From positions 868,001 through 932,000 of the forward strand of contig NZ_CP107947.1 in assembly GCF_036059255.1 (NCBI RefSeq): 64,000 bases of DNA, written 5' to 3'. The notes below the pieces were generated by a model. It was not told the DNA's origin, did not search any database, and saw only the letters and a program-made list of their open reading frames with translations. Source of the stretch: Micromonospora sp. NBC_00389 (lineage in GTDB: Bacteria; Actinomycetota; Actinomycetes; Mycobacteriales; Micromonosporaceae). The position numbers and the translations under genes are program-made. This document shows positions 33,531 to 42,550 of the stretch, piece after piece. Every line of letters starts with the position of its first letter. The stretch's first letter is position 1.

Positions 33531-36204
33531 GCTCCGGATCCGCGGCAAGCTCGCGCTGCTCGTTCTGATCCCCCTGCTCAGCATGGTCGGCCTCGCGGTG
33601 CCCGTGGTGCTCGACCGGGTGGCCGCGGCGCAGCGCGCCGACGACATCGCCGAGCGGGTGCGGCTCGCCAGCCGGGTCGGCAGCCTGGTGCAGGACCTCC
33701 AGCAGGAACGCATCCTCTCGGTGGGCTTCCTGCTCGGCCGGGTGGAACGCGCCGAACTGGTCCGCAAGACCGCCGATGTGGACGACCGGGTCTCCGACCT
33801 ACGGGCCGGGGGGAGCGACGCGCTGACCGACCGGGTCGACCACGCCCTGTACGGGGTGTCCAGCCTCATCGACCTGCGGACCGCCGTGCTCGCCCGGTCA
33901 GCGAGCCCGATTCAGGTGATGGACGCGTTCGGCCCGGTCAACCGGGGAATGATCGACTCGCTCCGACTGCCGTTCAGCGTGGACACCGACACGCAGCCGG
34001 GCCGCCAGGTGCTGGCCCTGGACGGGCTGCTGCGCGCAGACGAGGGGCTGGGCGCCTGCGCCACCCTGATCGTGCTGGTCAAGGCGACCGACAGCCCGCA
34101 GGCCAGCGCCGGGTACGTGGCCTGCATGGCCGCCCTCCAGGTGGACAGCCAGCGCTTCCGCAGCCTGATCACGCCCGAGCAGCTGGAGGTGGCACGGCTC
34201 AACGACGTGGCGGTGGCCGCCCGTACCAGCCCCGACTTCCTGGTCACCAGCGCCCGCGACCCGGCCGGCGCGATCCGTGACGTGCCGCTGGACGCGCTCT
34301 TCCCGTCCGTCCGCTCGATGATCCGGCTCGGCCAGTTCGTGGAGAAGAAGCTGGTCGCCGACGTACTCGCCGAGGTGACCGCCGAACAGCGGCGGGCGCT
34401 GACCGCCGCGTACCTGGTCGGCGGCGCAGCGGCGCTGATCCTGGCGATGGTCGTCCTGCTCAGTGCGGTCGTCGCCCGGACGGTGGCCAGGCCGCTGACC
34501 CGGCTCACCCTCTCTGCGGACCGGGTCGCCCGGGTCGCCGAGGCGGAGCTGGTCCGGGTCGCCGACGACGAGACGGAGAACGCCCAGCCGATCCGGCTGG
34601 ATCCGGTGGACATCCGGGCCCGCGACGAGATCGGTGACCTGGCTCGGGCCTTCGACCGGGTGCAGAGCACCGCTGCCCGGCTGGTCGAACGGCAGGTCGC
34701 CGGCCGGCGCAACGTGGCGCAGATGTTCGGCCACGTCGGGCGGCGCACGCAGAACCTGGTGGGCCGGCAGATCGCGCTGATCGACTGGCTGGAGCAGCAG
34801 GAGGCCGATCCGGGCCGGCTGGAGCACCTCTACCGGCTCGACCACATCTCCAGCCGGCTGCGGCGTAACGCCGGCAGCCTGGTCGTGCTCTCCGGCTCCG
34901 CCGGGGCCGACGCGCACACCGCACCGGTGCCGCTGGCCGACGTGGTCCGGCTGGCGCTCGGCGAGATCGAGGACTACACCCGGGTGGACGTGCAGGTGCC
35001 GGCGGGCATCTCGGCCGCACCGGCGGTGGTCGGCGACCTCGTCCTCGCGCTGGCCGAGCTGATGGAGAACGCCACCGTCTTCTCCCCGCCGCACACCCGG
35101 GTGCTGGTGGTCGGTGAGGCTTCCGGGCTCGGTGCCCGGATCACGGTGCTGGACCGGGGCATCGGCATGACCGAGCAACGGTTGGCCGAGGAGAACGTCC
35201 GGCTCACCCGCCGGGAACGGCTCGACCTGACGCCGACCGAGGTGCTCGGCCTCTTCGTGGTGGGCCGGCTGGCCCGCCGCCACGGCTGGACGGTCAACCT
35301 GGCCGCCACCACCGGCGGCGGCGTGACCGCCCGGCTGGAGATCCCGCCGGTGTCGCTGGTGCTGCGCCCTGCCGACCGGGCCGGGGCCACCGTGGCCCGG
35401 GCCGCGGTGCCGGACCGGGACCGCCGCTCGCTGACCGCACACGAAACCGGCCGGGGTACCCGGTCCCTCACGGCAGCCGCCCCCGCGGCACCCGCCGGCT
35501 TCGACTCGGACCTGCTCAGCCGCGCCACCCGCAGCCTGGAGTCGGGCAGGCCCTGGGACGCGTTCGGCGCCGCTGCCTCCACGCCGCAGATCAGCGCGCC
35601 CGCCGACGCCTCCGCCGCAACGCCGGCCGCCCCGGTGGACCTCCCGGCAACCGACTCGGGCCTGCCCCGCCGACCGGGGCGCGGCACGGCCGGCGGGGCG
35701 GGCATCGCCGGCGCCGGCATCGGCCACCCGGACCGCACTGCGCCGGGGCCGGAGAGGCCGGAACCGACGGGTACGCCCACCGGCCCACGGGTCCGGCAAC
35801 GGGTGCCCGGGGCCAGCCTCCCCGCCGCCACGGCGCCAGTCGGCCCGGTGGACGCCACCGACGCCGACCCGGCCGCCGCCCGCGCGCTGGTCGAGGCGTT
35901 TCAGGCCGGCGTACGCCGAGCCGAGCTGAGCGTGAAGGTCGACCGTCCCGCCACACGTGGCGGTCTCGGCCCCACGGTCGCGGACACCGCCGGCTCGGCA
36001 GGGACCACCCCGGGCCGGCCCCTGCTGAGCCGGCGGGTACCCGGGGCGAACCTCACTGTCGACCCGCCCTGCCAGGCGGCCAGCCCGCACCTCGGCGATC
36101 CGGCCGAGATCCGCAAGCTCCTCACCGAGTTCGAGGCGGGCGTCGCCCGTGCTCTCCGCGAAGTCAGCCCAGACCGTCGGAACGAAGAAGGATCATCACG
36201 GTGA
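33517..36204 (+). CDS. cvnA: Conservon sensor-kinase-like protein CvnA
   Basis: 895 residues. Membrane helix near 13-32, an extracytoplasmic nitrate/nitrite-sensing (NIT)-like helical domain (RVGSLVQDLQQERILSVGFL is its signature), a second membrane helix near 300-325, a HAMP domain, then a HATPase_c domain with ELMENATVFSPP (N box) and DRGIGMTEQ (G1). In place of a normal H box it has the conservon-specific LYRLDHISSRLRRNAGSL. The last 270 residues are a Pro/Ala-rich tail. Conservons are G-protein-like signalling units of actinomycetes. It overlaps genes on both sides (14 bp and 4 bp). Confidence 0.9.
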   Translation: MLLGRLRIRGKLALLVLIPLLSMVGLAVPVVLDRVAAAQRADDIAERVRLASRVGSLVQDLQQERILSVGFLLGRVERAELVRKTADVDDRVSDLRAGGSDALTDRVDHALYGVSSLIDLRTAVLARSASPIQVMDAFGPVNRGMIDSLRLPFSVDTDTQPGRQVLALDGLLRADEGLGACATLIVLVKATDSPQASAGYVACMAALQVDSQRFRSLITPEQLEVARLNDVAVAARTSPDFLVTSARDPAGAIRDVPLDALFPSVRSMIRLGQFVEKKLVADVLAEVTAEQRRALTAAYLVGGAAALILAMVVLLSAVVARTVARPLTRLTLSADRVARVAEAELVRVADDETENAQPIRLDPVDIRARDEIGDLARAFDRVQSTAARLVERQVAGRRNVAQMFGHVGRRTQNLVGRQIALIDWLEQQEADPGRLEHLYRLDHISSRLRRNAGSLVVLSGSAGADAHTAPVPLADVVRLALGEIEDYTRVDVQVPAGISAAPAVVGDLVLALAELMENATVFSPPHTRVLVVGEASGLGARITVLDRGIGMTEQRLAEENVRLTRRERLDLTPTEVLGLFVVGRLARRHGWTVNLAATTGGGVTARLEIPPVSLVLRPADRAGATVARAAVPDRDRRSLTAHETGRGTRSLTAAAPAAPAGFDSDLLSRATRSLESGRPWDAFGAAASTPQISAPADASAATPAAPVDLPATDSGLPRRPGRGTAGGAGIAGAGIGHPDRTAPGPERPEPTGTPTGPRVRQRVPGASLPAATAPVGPVDATDADPAAARALVEAFQAGVRRAELSVKVDRPATRGGLGPTVADTAGSAGTTPGRPLLSRRVPGANLTVDPPCQAASPHLGDPAEIRKLLTEFEAGVARALREVSPDRRNEEGSSR

Positions 36205-36677
36205 CCAGCCCCTTCCTGCACGACAATGTCGACCACCAGAGCCCGTCCGGCGCCGTCGGGGACCTCAGCCCGGAGGCGCGCACGTTCAACTGGCTCCTGG
36301 ACTCCTTCACCTCCAGAACGGCCGGGGTGCTGGAGGCGATCGCGGTCTCCTCGGACGGGTTGCTGATGGCCATGTCGGCGATCAAGGACCGGTCCAACGC
36401 GGAGCGGCTGGCCGCCGTGGTCTCCGGCATGACCAGCCTCGCCGGCGGCGCGGCCAGCTGGTACGCGCTCGGCGGCCTCAACCGGGTGATCGTCGACATG
36501 GCCGACGGCTACCTCCTGATCAGCGCGATCAGCAGCGGCTCCGTCCTCGGCGTGGTCGCCGACCGGTCGGCGAACCTGGGTACCGTCGCGTACGAGATGA
36601 CGCTCTTCGCCGGACGGGCCGGTGGCGCCCTCACCCCGCGGCTGATCGTCGAGCTGAAGAACGCCGTCCAGCAGTGA
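36201..36677 (+). CDS. cvnB: Conservon roadblock/LC7 protein CvnB
   Basis: A 158-residue protein with the roadblock fold: FNWLLDSFTSRTAGVLEAIA, SSDGLLMAMS, and ISAISSGSVLGVVADRSANL followed by GTVAYEM. Roadblock proteins dimerise and act as regulators or GTPase-activating partners of small GTPases such as CvnD. The GTG start at 36201 is within a 4-bp GTGA overlap with the kinase stop, and AGAAGGA lies upstream. Confidence 0.92.
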   Translation: MTSPFLHDNVDHQSPSGAVGDLSPEARTFNWLLDSFTSRTAGVLEAIAVSSDGLLMAMSAIKDRSNAERLAAVVSGMTSLAGGAASWYALGGLNRVIVDMADGYLLISAISSGSVLGVVADRSANLGTVAYEMTLFAGRAGGALTPRLIVELKNAVQQ

Positions 36678-37162
36678 TCCCCGACGTCGCCGGCGAGGAT
36701 CCGGACCCGGAAGCCGGTGTCCGGATCCGCCCCTACCTGCGTACGCCGCCCCCGGCCGGGGGCGGCGCGTCGGCGGCGACGGCGCTGCCCGAGCCGGAAT
36801 CCGGCGATGACCGGCCGGGCGGTCCCCGGCCGTTCGTGCTCACCTCCGGACGGGTTGCCGGCGCGGACCCGGCGATCGGCCTGGAGACGCAGGTGACCGT
36901 CCGCGCGGACAGCGGCTGGTGGACCGGCCCGCCGGGCGTCCTGCTGGCGCCGGAGCTCCAGGCGATCATCGCGCTCTGCGCCGAGCCGATCTCGGTGGCC
37001 GAGCTCTCGGCCCGGACCCGGCTGCACTTCGGCGTGACCCGGGTCCTGGTCGGCGACCTGCGGGCCGCCGGGCACCTGGACGTGCACGTCACGGACGCCG
37101 ACGGTGCCTTCGACCCCAACCTCATCCTGCGAGTGATTGATGGACTCCGTGCGATCTCCTGA
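36674..37162 (+). CDS. cvnC: Conservon DUF742 protein CvnC
   Basis: 162 residues. An acidic, Pro-rich first third with RIRPYLRTPP and RPFVLTSGR precedes the DUF742 winged-helix-like core: LLAPELQAIIALCAEPISVA, then ELSARTRLHFGVTRVLVGDL and the ILRVIDGLRAI ending. DUF742 proteins in conservons bind the other components and may contact DNA or the GTPase. The GTG start lies in a 4-bp GTGA overlap with cvnB. Its own 3' end overlaps cvnD by 23 bp. Confidence 0.9.
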   Translation: MIPDVAGEDPDPEAGVRIRPYLRTPPPAGGGASAATALPEPESGDDRPGGPRPFVLTSGRVAGADPAIGLETQVTVRADSGWWTGPPGVLLAPELQAIIALCAEPISVAELSARTRLHFGVTRVLVGDLRAAGHLDVHVTDADGAFDPNLILRVIDGLRAIS

Positions 37163-37904
37163 ATGGCCGGTCGCCCCGCTCGGTGGGCCCGCCGGCAACA
37201 GCGCCGCTGCCCGCTACGGCACCTCGCCGACCACCGGTCCCGCGCTCGGACGCACCGGCCAGCCGCTGCCCGCGCCACCGCCGCCGTACCAGCCACTGGC
37301 CGGTTCGGGGTCGGCGCCAGCACCGGCCAACCGGCCTCCTGCCGCGCCACCGATCCCGGTCAAGATTCTGATTGCCGGCGGGTTCGGCGTGGGTAAGACC
37401 ACCACGGTCGGCGCGATCTCCGAGATCGCGCCGCTGACCACCGAGGCCGAGATGACCAGCGCCGGGATCGGCGTGGACGACCCGGGCGTCCGGTCGCACA
37501 AGACGACGACCACGGTGGCGATGGACTTCGGTTGCGTAACCATCGACCGCAGCCTCAAGCTTTACCTGTTCGGTACGCCGGGGCAGACCCGGTTCGGCTT
37601 CATGTGGGACGACCTGGCCCGGGGTGCGCTCGGCGCCCTGGTGGTGGTTGACAGCGCCCGGCTGGACGACTGCTTCCCGGCGATCGACTTCTTCGAGCGG
37701 GCCGGGCTGCCGTTCGTGGTCGGGGTCAACGCCTTCGACGGGCGGCTGGCCCTGGAGCTCGGCGAGATCCGGTGGGCGCTGGCCATCGGGGAGCATGTTC
37801 CCCTGGTCCAGTTCGATGCCCGGGACCGGCTTTCGGTACGGGACGCCCTGCTGGTCGTCCTGGACCGTGCGCTGGAACGGGCCACCCGGGACAGGAGGGC
37901 CTGA
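37140..37904 (+). CDS. cvnD: Conservon Ras-like GTPase CvnD
   Basis: 254 residues. A Pro-rich N-terminal extension of about 70 residues, then a small G domain: P-loop GGFGVGKTTTVGAI, switch I Thr in SHKTTTTVAMDFG, switch II LFGTPGQTRFGFMWDD, and GVNAFDG in the N-K-x-D position (Lys replaced by Ala, as often in this family). It should cycle between GTP and GDP under control of CvnA and CvnB. The ATG at 37140 is the second codon of a longer TTG option. Confidence 0.92.
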   Translation: MDSVRSPEWPVAPLGGPAGNSAAARYGTSPTTGPALGRTGQPLPAPPPPYQPLAGSGSAPAPANRPPAAPPIPVKILIAGGFGVGKTTTVGAISEIAPLTTEAEMTSAGIGVDDPGVRSHKTTTTVAMDFGCVTIDRSLKLYLFGTPGQTRFGFMWDDLARGALGALVVVDSARLDDCFPAIDFFERAGLPFVVGVNAFDGRLALELGEIRWALAIGEHVPLVQFDARDRLSVRDALLVVLDRALERATRDRRA

Positions 37905-37943
37905 GCCGACCGGCTCCGGCCGTGGGTGGGAAGGGGTGATCTG

Positions 37944-38477
37944 GTGAGGGGCGACCTGGACGAAACGCTGGCCCGGCTGGCCCGACGCGAGGAGGCGCTG
38001 CGCCGGCTGGCCGCCGACCGTGACGACAGCACACCACCACCGGATCAGGTCGATGGGCCGGCTCAGCACGGAAGCGGCCGCACCGACACCCGCAACGCCG
38101 GACCGGGCCGGCACGACGCCCGACACGCGGGGCGGGACACCCCCGGTGAGGTGGCCGGGTGGGGTCCGGTCGAGGAGGTGGCCGAGGCGGTACGGCAGGT
38201 CGTCGGCGCCCACCCGGGGCTGGCGGTGACCGTCCGCGTCGAGCACGCCGGGCGGACGTACCCACTGCGGGTCTCCTGGGACGGGCCGGACGTCACGGTC
38301 GGCCCGGAGCTGTCGGCGCCCCCGCCGGAACCACCGCCGGCCTGGCCACTGTCCGGCCGGACGGTGCCGGCCTGGGCACCCGGCCCGGACGGGCTGACCG
38401 CCGACCCGGCGGCCCGGCTGGCCGAGCTGATCCGGCGGGACCCGTCGCTGTTGAACGAGCTTGATCCCCGGCGCTGA
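37944..38477 (+). CDS. Hypothetical protein downstream of the conservon
   Basis: 177 residues, or 183 from an upstream GTG. It begins with a short coiled-coil-like helix (LDETLARLARREEALRRLAA), has a Gly/Asp/His-rich linker, and a small alpha/beta domain (VAEAVRQVVGAHPGLAVTVR, VEHAGRTYPLRVSWDG) before a Pro-rich tail. Not recognised as a named family. It lies 39 bp after cvnD and probably is in the same transcript, so it may be an accessory to the conservon or to the following ATPase. The GTG at 37944 has AAGGGG upstream. Confidence 0.6.
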   Translation: MRGDLDETLARLARREEALRRLAADRDDSTPPPDQVDGPAQHGSGRTDTRNAGPGRHDARHAGRDTPGEVAGWGPVEEVAEAVRQVVGAHPGLAVTVRVEHAGRTYPLRVSWDGPDVTVGPELSAPPPEPPPAWPLSGRTVPAWAPGPDGLTADPAARLAELIRRDPSLLNELDPRR

Positions 38478-38502
38478 CCAGCGGGGGCTGGCGGCCGGCG
38501 CG

Positions 38503-38508
38503 TACGGT
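38503..38508 (+). promoter_or_regulatory. -10 box of the AAA ATPase gene (leaderless)
   Basis: TACGGT lies 6 nt before the GTG at 38515, giving the ATPase gene its own promoter inside the conservon transcript. Confidence 0.5.
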
Positions 38509-38514
38509 CGGGCG

Positions 38515-40770
38515 GTGGCGCAACCCGACCTGACCCTGACCGCGAGCCTGCGGCCGGCGGCGCTGGATGCCCGCCGGGGCATCGTGCGGCTGCATCCGGA
38601 GGCGCTGACCGCGCTGGGGCTGCGCCCCGGCGATCCGGTCCGGCTGGCCGGCCGCCGGGAGACGGCCGGGATCGTGGCGGCGGCGGAGCCGGGAGCGAGC
38701 ACCGCCCTCCTGTACGCCGACGACCTGACGCTGGGCAACCTCGGCCTCCGCGACGGCGGTCAGGTGCGGGTGACCCCGGTACCCCTGACCCCGGCGAGCC
38801 GGGTCACCCTGGCCGGGCCGGTGGAGGTGGTCGCGGCGGTCAGCCCGGAGATGCTCCGGCTCGCCCTGCTGGGCAAGGTGGTCACCGCCGGCGACGACGT
38901 GTCGCTGTTGCCGCAGGACGTGCTGCCGGACGCCTCGGTACGCGGCCTGATCGAGGCGGCCCGGCGCAGCCTCGCCAACACGGTCGGGTTCGCCTGGACC
39001 AGCACCCTGCTCACCGTCGTCGCGGTCGAGCCGGCCGCTGGCGCGCTGGTCACCATGGACACGCTGGTCGGCTGGGAGCACGGCCCGACCACCCACGGCT
39101 CCGCCCCCGGCCGGCTCACCCCGGCGGAGCGGCCCCTCGCGAATGCCGGCGGGCACCGGCCGGCCGCTGCGGCTCCGGCGGATGCGGCGGCGGACTGGAC
39201 GAACGACGACGCGCCCGACGTGGATGAGCTGCCCGGCCTGCGGGCCCAGGCCGAGGAGCTGACCGAGCTGCTCGACCTCGGCTTCCACCACCGGGAGGTG
39301 CTGGGCCGGCTGGGCACCACCATCTCGCTGGGAGTGCTGCTCAGCGGGCCCGCCGGCTCCGGGAAGTCGGCGCTGGTCCGGGCGGTTGCGGCCCGGGTCG
39401 GTGCCCGCGTACACCCGCTCTGGGCGCCCGAGGTGGCCGCGCTGGCCAACCAGGCCGCCGCCGACCGGCTGCGCGCCGTGGCGACAGCGGTCCGGGCCGG
39501 CGGGCCGGCGGTGTTGCTGGTCACCGACGTCGAGGCGCTCGCCCCGGCGGACGAGCCCGGCCCGGTGGCCACGGTGTTCCGGCAGGTGCTCGCGGAGGCC
39601 GTCCGGGCCGGCGTCGCCGTGGTCTGCACCACCGGCCGGCCGGAGGCGGTCGACCCGGCCCTGCGCGCGCCGGACCTGCTGTCGCTGCGGATCAGCATCC
39701 CGCTACCCGACCCGGCGCTGCGCCGCGAGCAGCTCACCGTGCTGACCCGGCAGGTGCCGCTGGCCGACGACGTCCGACTGGACGAGGTGGCCGGCCGTAC
39801 CCCCGGGTTCGTGGCGGCGGACCTGGCGGCGCTGGTCCGGGAGGCCGGGGTACGGGCGGCGCTGCGGCAGAAGTCGGCCGAGACGCCGACCGTGTCGATG
39901 GCCGACTTCACCGCCGCCCTGGAGGTGGTCCGGCCGACCACGATGGCCGCCTCCACCCTGGAGTTGGCCTCGGTGACCCTCGACGACGTGGGTGACCTGG
40001 TCGAGGTCAAGCAGACGCTGACCGAGTCGGTGCTCTGGCCGCTGACCTACCCGGACACCTTCGCTCGCCTCGGCGTACAGCCGCCGCGCGGCGTGCTGCT
40101 CTACGGGCCGCCCGGCTGCGGCAAGACGTACCTGGTCACGGCCCTGGCCGGGTCGGGGCGGGCGAACGTGCTCTCGGTGAAGGGCGCGGAGTTGCTCTCC
40201 AAGTGGGTGGGCGAGAGCGAACGCGCCGTTCGCGAGCTGTTCCGTCGGGCCCGGGAGGCGGCTCCCGCGCTGATCTTCCTCGACGAGGTGGACGCGCTGG
40301 CGCCGATCCGCGGTCAGGCCAGCGACGGGGGCACCACGGACCGGGTGGTCGCCGCGCTGCTCACCGAGCTGGACGGGGTGGAGACGCTGCGCAACGTGGT
40401 GGTGGTCGGCGCGACGAACCGTCCGGACCTGGTCGACCCGGCGCTGCTGCGGCCGGGCCGGTTGGAGCGGCTGGTCTACGTGCCGCCGCCGGACGGGGCG
40501 GCCCGCGCGGAGATCCTGCGAGCCTCGTCCCGAAACGTGCCGCTGGCCCCGGACGTCGATCTGGCCGCGCTCGGCGGGGAACTGGACGACTTTTCCGCGG
40601 CCGACTGCGCGGCGCTGGTCCGGGAGGCGGCGCTCGCCGCGATGCGTGAGTCGTTGACCGCCGCCACCGTCACCGCCGCGCACGTGGCCGCGGCACGTCG
40701 CCGGGTCCGTCCGTCGCTGAACCCGGCCCAGGTCGCCTCGCTGGCCCGGTACGCCGCCGACCGGTCGTGA
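38515..40770 (+). CDS. CDC48-like AAA ATPase with two AAA modules
   Basis: 751 residues. The N-terminal 180 residues resemble the CDC48 N-domain (double-psi barrel: LRPAALDARRGIVRLHPEAL, and GLRPGDPVRL). D1 has P-loop GPAGSGKSALVRAV but the Walker B is VLLVTDVEAL, without the Asp-Glu pair, so it may not hydrolyse ATP. D2 is complete: GPPGCGKTYLVTAL, LIFLDEVDALAP, sensor 1 [19 protein letters not shown]. The pore loop is K-W-V-G-E-S-E. Such proteins unfold or extract substrates, usually for proteasomal or membrane quality control. The GTG start rests on the -10 box; a longer TTG start is unlikely. Confidence 0.9.
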   Translation: MAQPDLTLTASLRPAALDARRGIVRLHPEALTALGLRPGDPVRLAGRRETAGIVAAAEPGASTALLYADDLTLGNLGLRDGGQVRVTPVPLTPASRVTLAGPVEVVAAVSPEMLRLALLGKVVTAGDDVSLLPQDVLPDASVRGLIEAARRSLANTVGFAWTSTLLTVVAVEPAAGALVTMDTLVGWEHGPTTHGSAPGRLTPAERPLANAGGHRPAAAAPADAAADWTNDDAPDVDELPGLRAQAEELTELLDLGFHHREVLGRLGTTISLGVLLSGPAGSGKSALVRAVAARVGARVHPLWAPEVAALANQAAADRLRAVATAVRAGGPAVLLVTDVEALAPADEPGPVATVFRQVLAEAVRAGVAVVCTTGRPEAVDPALRAPDLLSLRISIPLPDPALRREQLTVLTRQVPLADDVRLDEVAGRTPGFVAADLAALVREAGVRAALRQKSAETPTVSMADFTAALEVVRPTTMAASTLELASVTLDDVGDLVEVKQTLTESVLWPLTYPDTFARLGVQPPRGVLLYGPPGCGKTYLVTALAGSGRANVLSVKGAELLSKWVGESERAVRELFRRAREAAPALIFLDEVDALAPIRGQASDGGTTDRVVAALLTELDGVETLRNVVVVGATNRPDLVDPALLRPGRLERLVYVPPPDGAARAEILRASSRNVPLAPDVDLAALGGELDDFSAADCAALVREAALAAMRESLTAATVTAAHVAAARRRVRPSLNPAQVASLARYAADRS

Positions 40771-40844
40771 CGCCAACAAAACTGATCAGCGAGTCAACCT
40801 TTCGAGCCGCCCAGGGTGTTCCTAGGACGTCACATTCCTCAGTG

Positions 40845-40858
40845 GAAAATTCCACGAC
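40845..40858. promoter_or_regulatory. Short dyad upstream of the secreted beta-propeller gene (approximate position)
   Basis: GTGGAA-AA-TTCCAC lies about 20-30 bp before the TTG start, between two copies of ACGTCA. Possible operator; no convincing -10/-35 pair is visible. Confidence 0.35.
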
Positions 40859-40876
40859 GACGTCAGGCGGTGTTCC

Positions 40877-41809
40877 TTGCGCAAGCTGTTCTCTCTTCTG
40901 GTCGTTCCCCTAGTGGCGGCCGCGACCCTGGTCACGGTCGGCTCACCGGCGACCGCTCATCCGGCGAAGCCGTTTCCTGCCCGGATCGCCCTACCCGACG
41001 GGTTCACCCCGGAGGGCCTGACGATCGGTCGGGGCACCACCGTGTATGTAGGGTCCATTTTGGACGGTGCGATCTGGCGGGGTGACTTACGCACAGGGCG
41101 CGGCTCGGTGCTGATCCCCGGCGTGCCGGGCAAGGACAAGGCCGGCCTCAAGCTCGACCAGCAGGGCCGGCTGTGGACCGCCGACTTCTCCGGCGGCGGC
41201 GCCAGCGTGTACGACGCGGGCACCGGCGCCCAACTGGCCCACTACCAGTTCACCGACGAGCCGGGCAGCTTCGTCAACGACCTGGTGATCACCAAGCGGG
41301 CCGTCTACTTCACCGACTCGGCCCGACAGGTGCTGTACGTGGTGCCGCTGGGCCCGGGCGGTCGCCTGCCGGCCGCCAGCAACTTCCGGGTGCTCCCGCT
41401 CACCGGTCCGGCCGCGACGCCGGACGCGTACCACAACGGGATCGTGGCGCTGCCGGACGGCGATCTGCTGGTCGCGCAGATGCTGCCCGGCCGGCTGGTA
41501 CGCATCGACCCCCGCACCGGCGGCAGCCGCCTCGTCGACCTCGGTGGCTACTCGGTGGAGCGGGCCGACGGCCTGGTGCTGCGCGGGCACACCCTCTACG
41601 TGATCCGGAACCTGACCAACGTCATCGCGGTGGTCCGGATGAACGCCAAGTACACGGCCGGAGTGGTGCAGCGGGAGATCACCGGTCCGGAGCTGCGGTC
41701 GCCGGCCACCGGTGACCTGCTCGGTTCGGCGCTGTACGTGGTGAACGGCCGCTTCGACGTGGAATCCACGCCGGACACCGACTACGACATCGTCCGAGTG
41801 CCGGCCTGA
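40877..41809 (+). CDS. Secreted SMP-30/gluconolactonase-like beta-propeller protein
   Basis: 310 residues. A clear Sec signal peptide (RK at 2-3, hydrophobic core 4-21, A-T-A cleavage near 27) precedes repeated propeller blades of the type GLTIGRGTTVYVGSILDGAI, GLKLDQQGRLWTADFSGG and LVITKRAVYFTDSARQVLYV. Such proteins are often called superoxide dismutase-like or SMP-30-like and may be lactonases; catalytic metal residues cannot be assigned confidently. The TTG at 40877 is the only start that gives a complete signal peptide. A strong hairpin follows 7 nt after the stop. Confidence 0.78.
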   Translation: MRKLFSLLVVPLVAAATLVTVGSPATAHPAKPFPARIALPDGFTPEGLTIGRGTTVYVGSILDGAIWRGDLRTGRGSVLIPGVPGKDKAGLKLDQQGRLWTADFSGGGASVYDAGTGAQLAHYQFTDEPGSFVNDLVITKRAVYFTDSARQVLYVVPLGPGGRLPAASNFRVLPLTGPAATPDAYHNGIVALPDGDLLVAQMLPGRLVRIDPRTGGSRLVDLGGYSVERADGLVLRGHTLYVIRNLTNVIAVVRMNAKYTAGVVQREITGPELRSPATGDLLGSALYVVNGRFDVESTPDTDYDIVRVPA

Positions 41810-41815
41810 TCCGTG

Positions 41816-41849
41816 CGGTCGGCGGCGACCCCGTGGTCGCCGCCGACCG
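41816..41849 (+). terminator. Strong hairpin terminator after the beta-propeller gene
   Basis: The 15-bp arms at 41816-41830 and 41835-41849 are perfectly complementary around a 4-nt loop; the core is GGTCGGCGGCGAC. It begins 7 nt past the stop codon. Confidence 0.85.
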
Positions 41850-41899
41850 ACGCCCGCACCAGCGGAATCCGCCGATCCGGTCGGACGAAGCGAGGTGTC

Positions 41900-42409
41900 T
41901 CAGAGCGCCGGCGGCGTCGAATCGAGGCAGATTTCGGCGCGTACCTTACCGCCATCCTCGTGCAGTTTCGCACCGCACTTCTTCAGCACGGCGACGGCGC
42001 CGACATTGTCCGGGGTCGTCTCGGCCACCACGGCGCGCATGCCCGCTCGGGCGGCGGCGTTCAGCAACTCGCGCAGGGCGGTGGCACCGATCCCCTGCCC
42101 GCGTGCGGAGCGACCCAGCCACATCCCGGTCTCCACCGTGCCGGGCTCGTCACAGCGCGTCATCCGCACCATGCCCATCACCTCGCCACCGACGAGGATC
42201 GCGTACATCTGCGAGCGGGTCGGGCCGTCCAGGCCGCCGAAGCTCGCCCGGTGGAAATCCCGGAACGCCTCCCGGCGGGCGAGCGACCAGCCGGCGGGAG
42301 CCTCGACCGGAGGCATCACGTCACCCGGTTCGGCCTCGGCAGCCGCTACGGAGAGCAACGGCTCCAGGTTCCGCTCGTCCACCGGCTCCAACCGGACCGC
42401 ACCCGCCAC
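41900..42409 (-). CDS. GNAT acetyltransferase (RimJ/RimL-like)
   Basis: 169 residues. The acetyl-CoA motif is MWLGRSARGQGIGATALREL and the C-terminal NVGAVAVLKKCGAKLHE gives the usual helix and strand. The strand GPTRSQMYAILVGGEVMGMV is typical of the RimJ/RimL-type group. The GTG at 42409 is preferred over ATG at 42451 because CAGACT (42417-42422, minus strand) lies 7 nt before it and the domain starts cleanly there (AGAVRLEPVDERN). Substrate unknown. Confidence 0.78.
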   Translation of the reverse strand: MAGAVRLEPVDERNLEPLLSVAAAEAEPGDVMPPVEAPAGWSLARREAFRDFHRASFGGLDGPTRSQMYAILVGGEVMGMVRMTRCDEPGTVETGMWLGRSARGQGIGATALRELLNAAARAGMRAVVAETTPDNVGAVAVLKKCGAKLHEDGGKVRAEICLDSTPPAL

Positions 42410-42550
42410 GTGCCGCAGTCTGCCGCCCTCACCGGCCGAAGTCCACCCCATTGGGCATCCACTGGCGGTCCGGCTACCGGTACCAGCCGGTCGGGCGGCC
42501 GGGGTGTTCCACCTCACGCTCCGTCGCCACCCGGTGGTGCGGCAGATCGG

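Noticed and set aside
42410..42451. ATG at 42451 as start of the GNAT gene
   Set aside because: No ribosome binding site is present, whereas the GTG at 42409 has a -10-like box at leaderless distance and a clean domain start.
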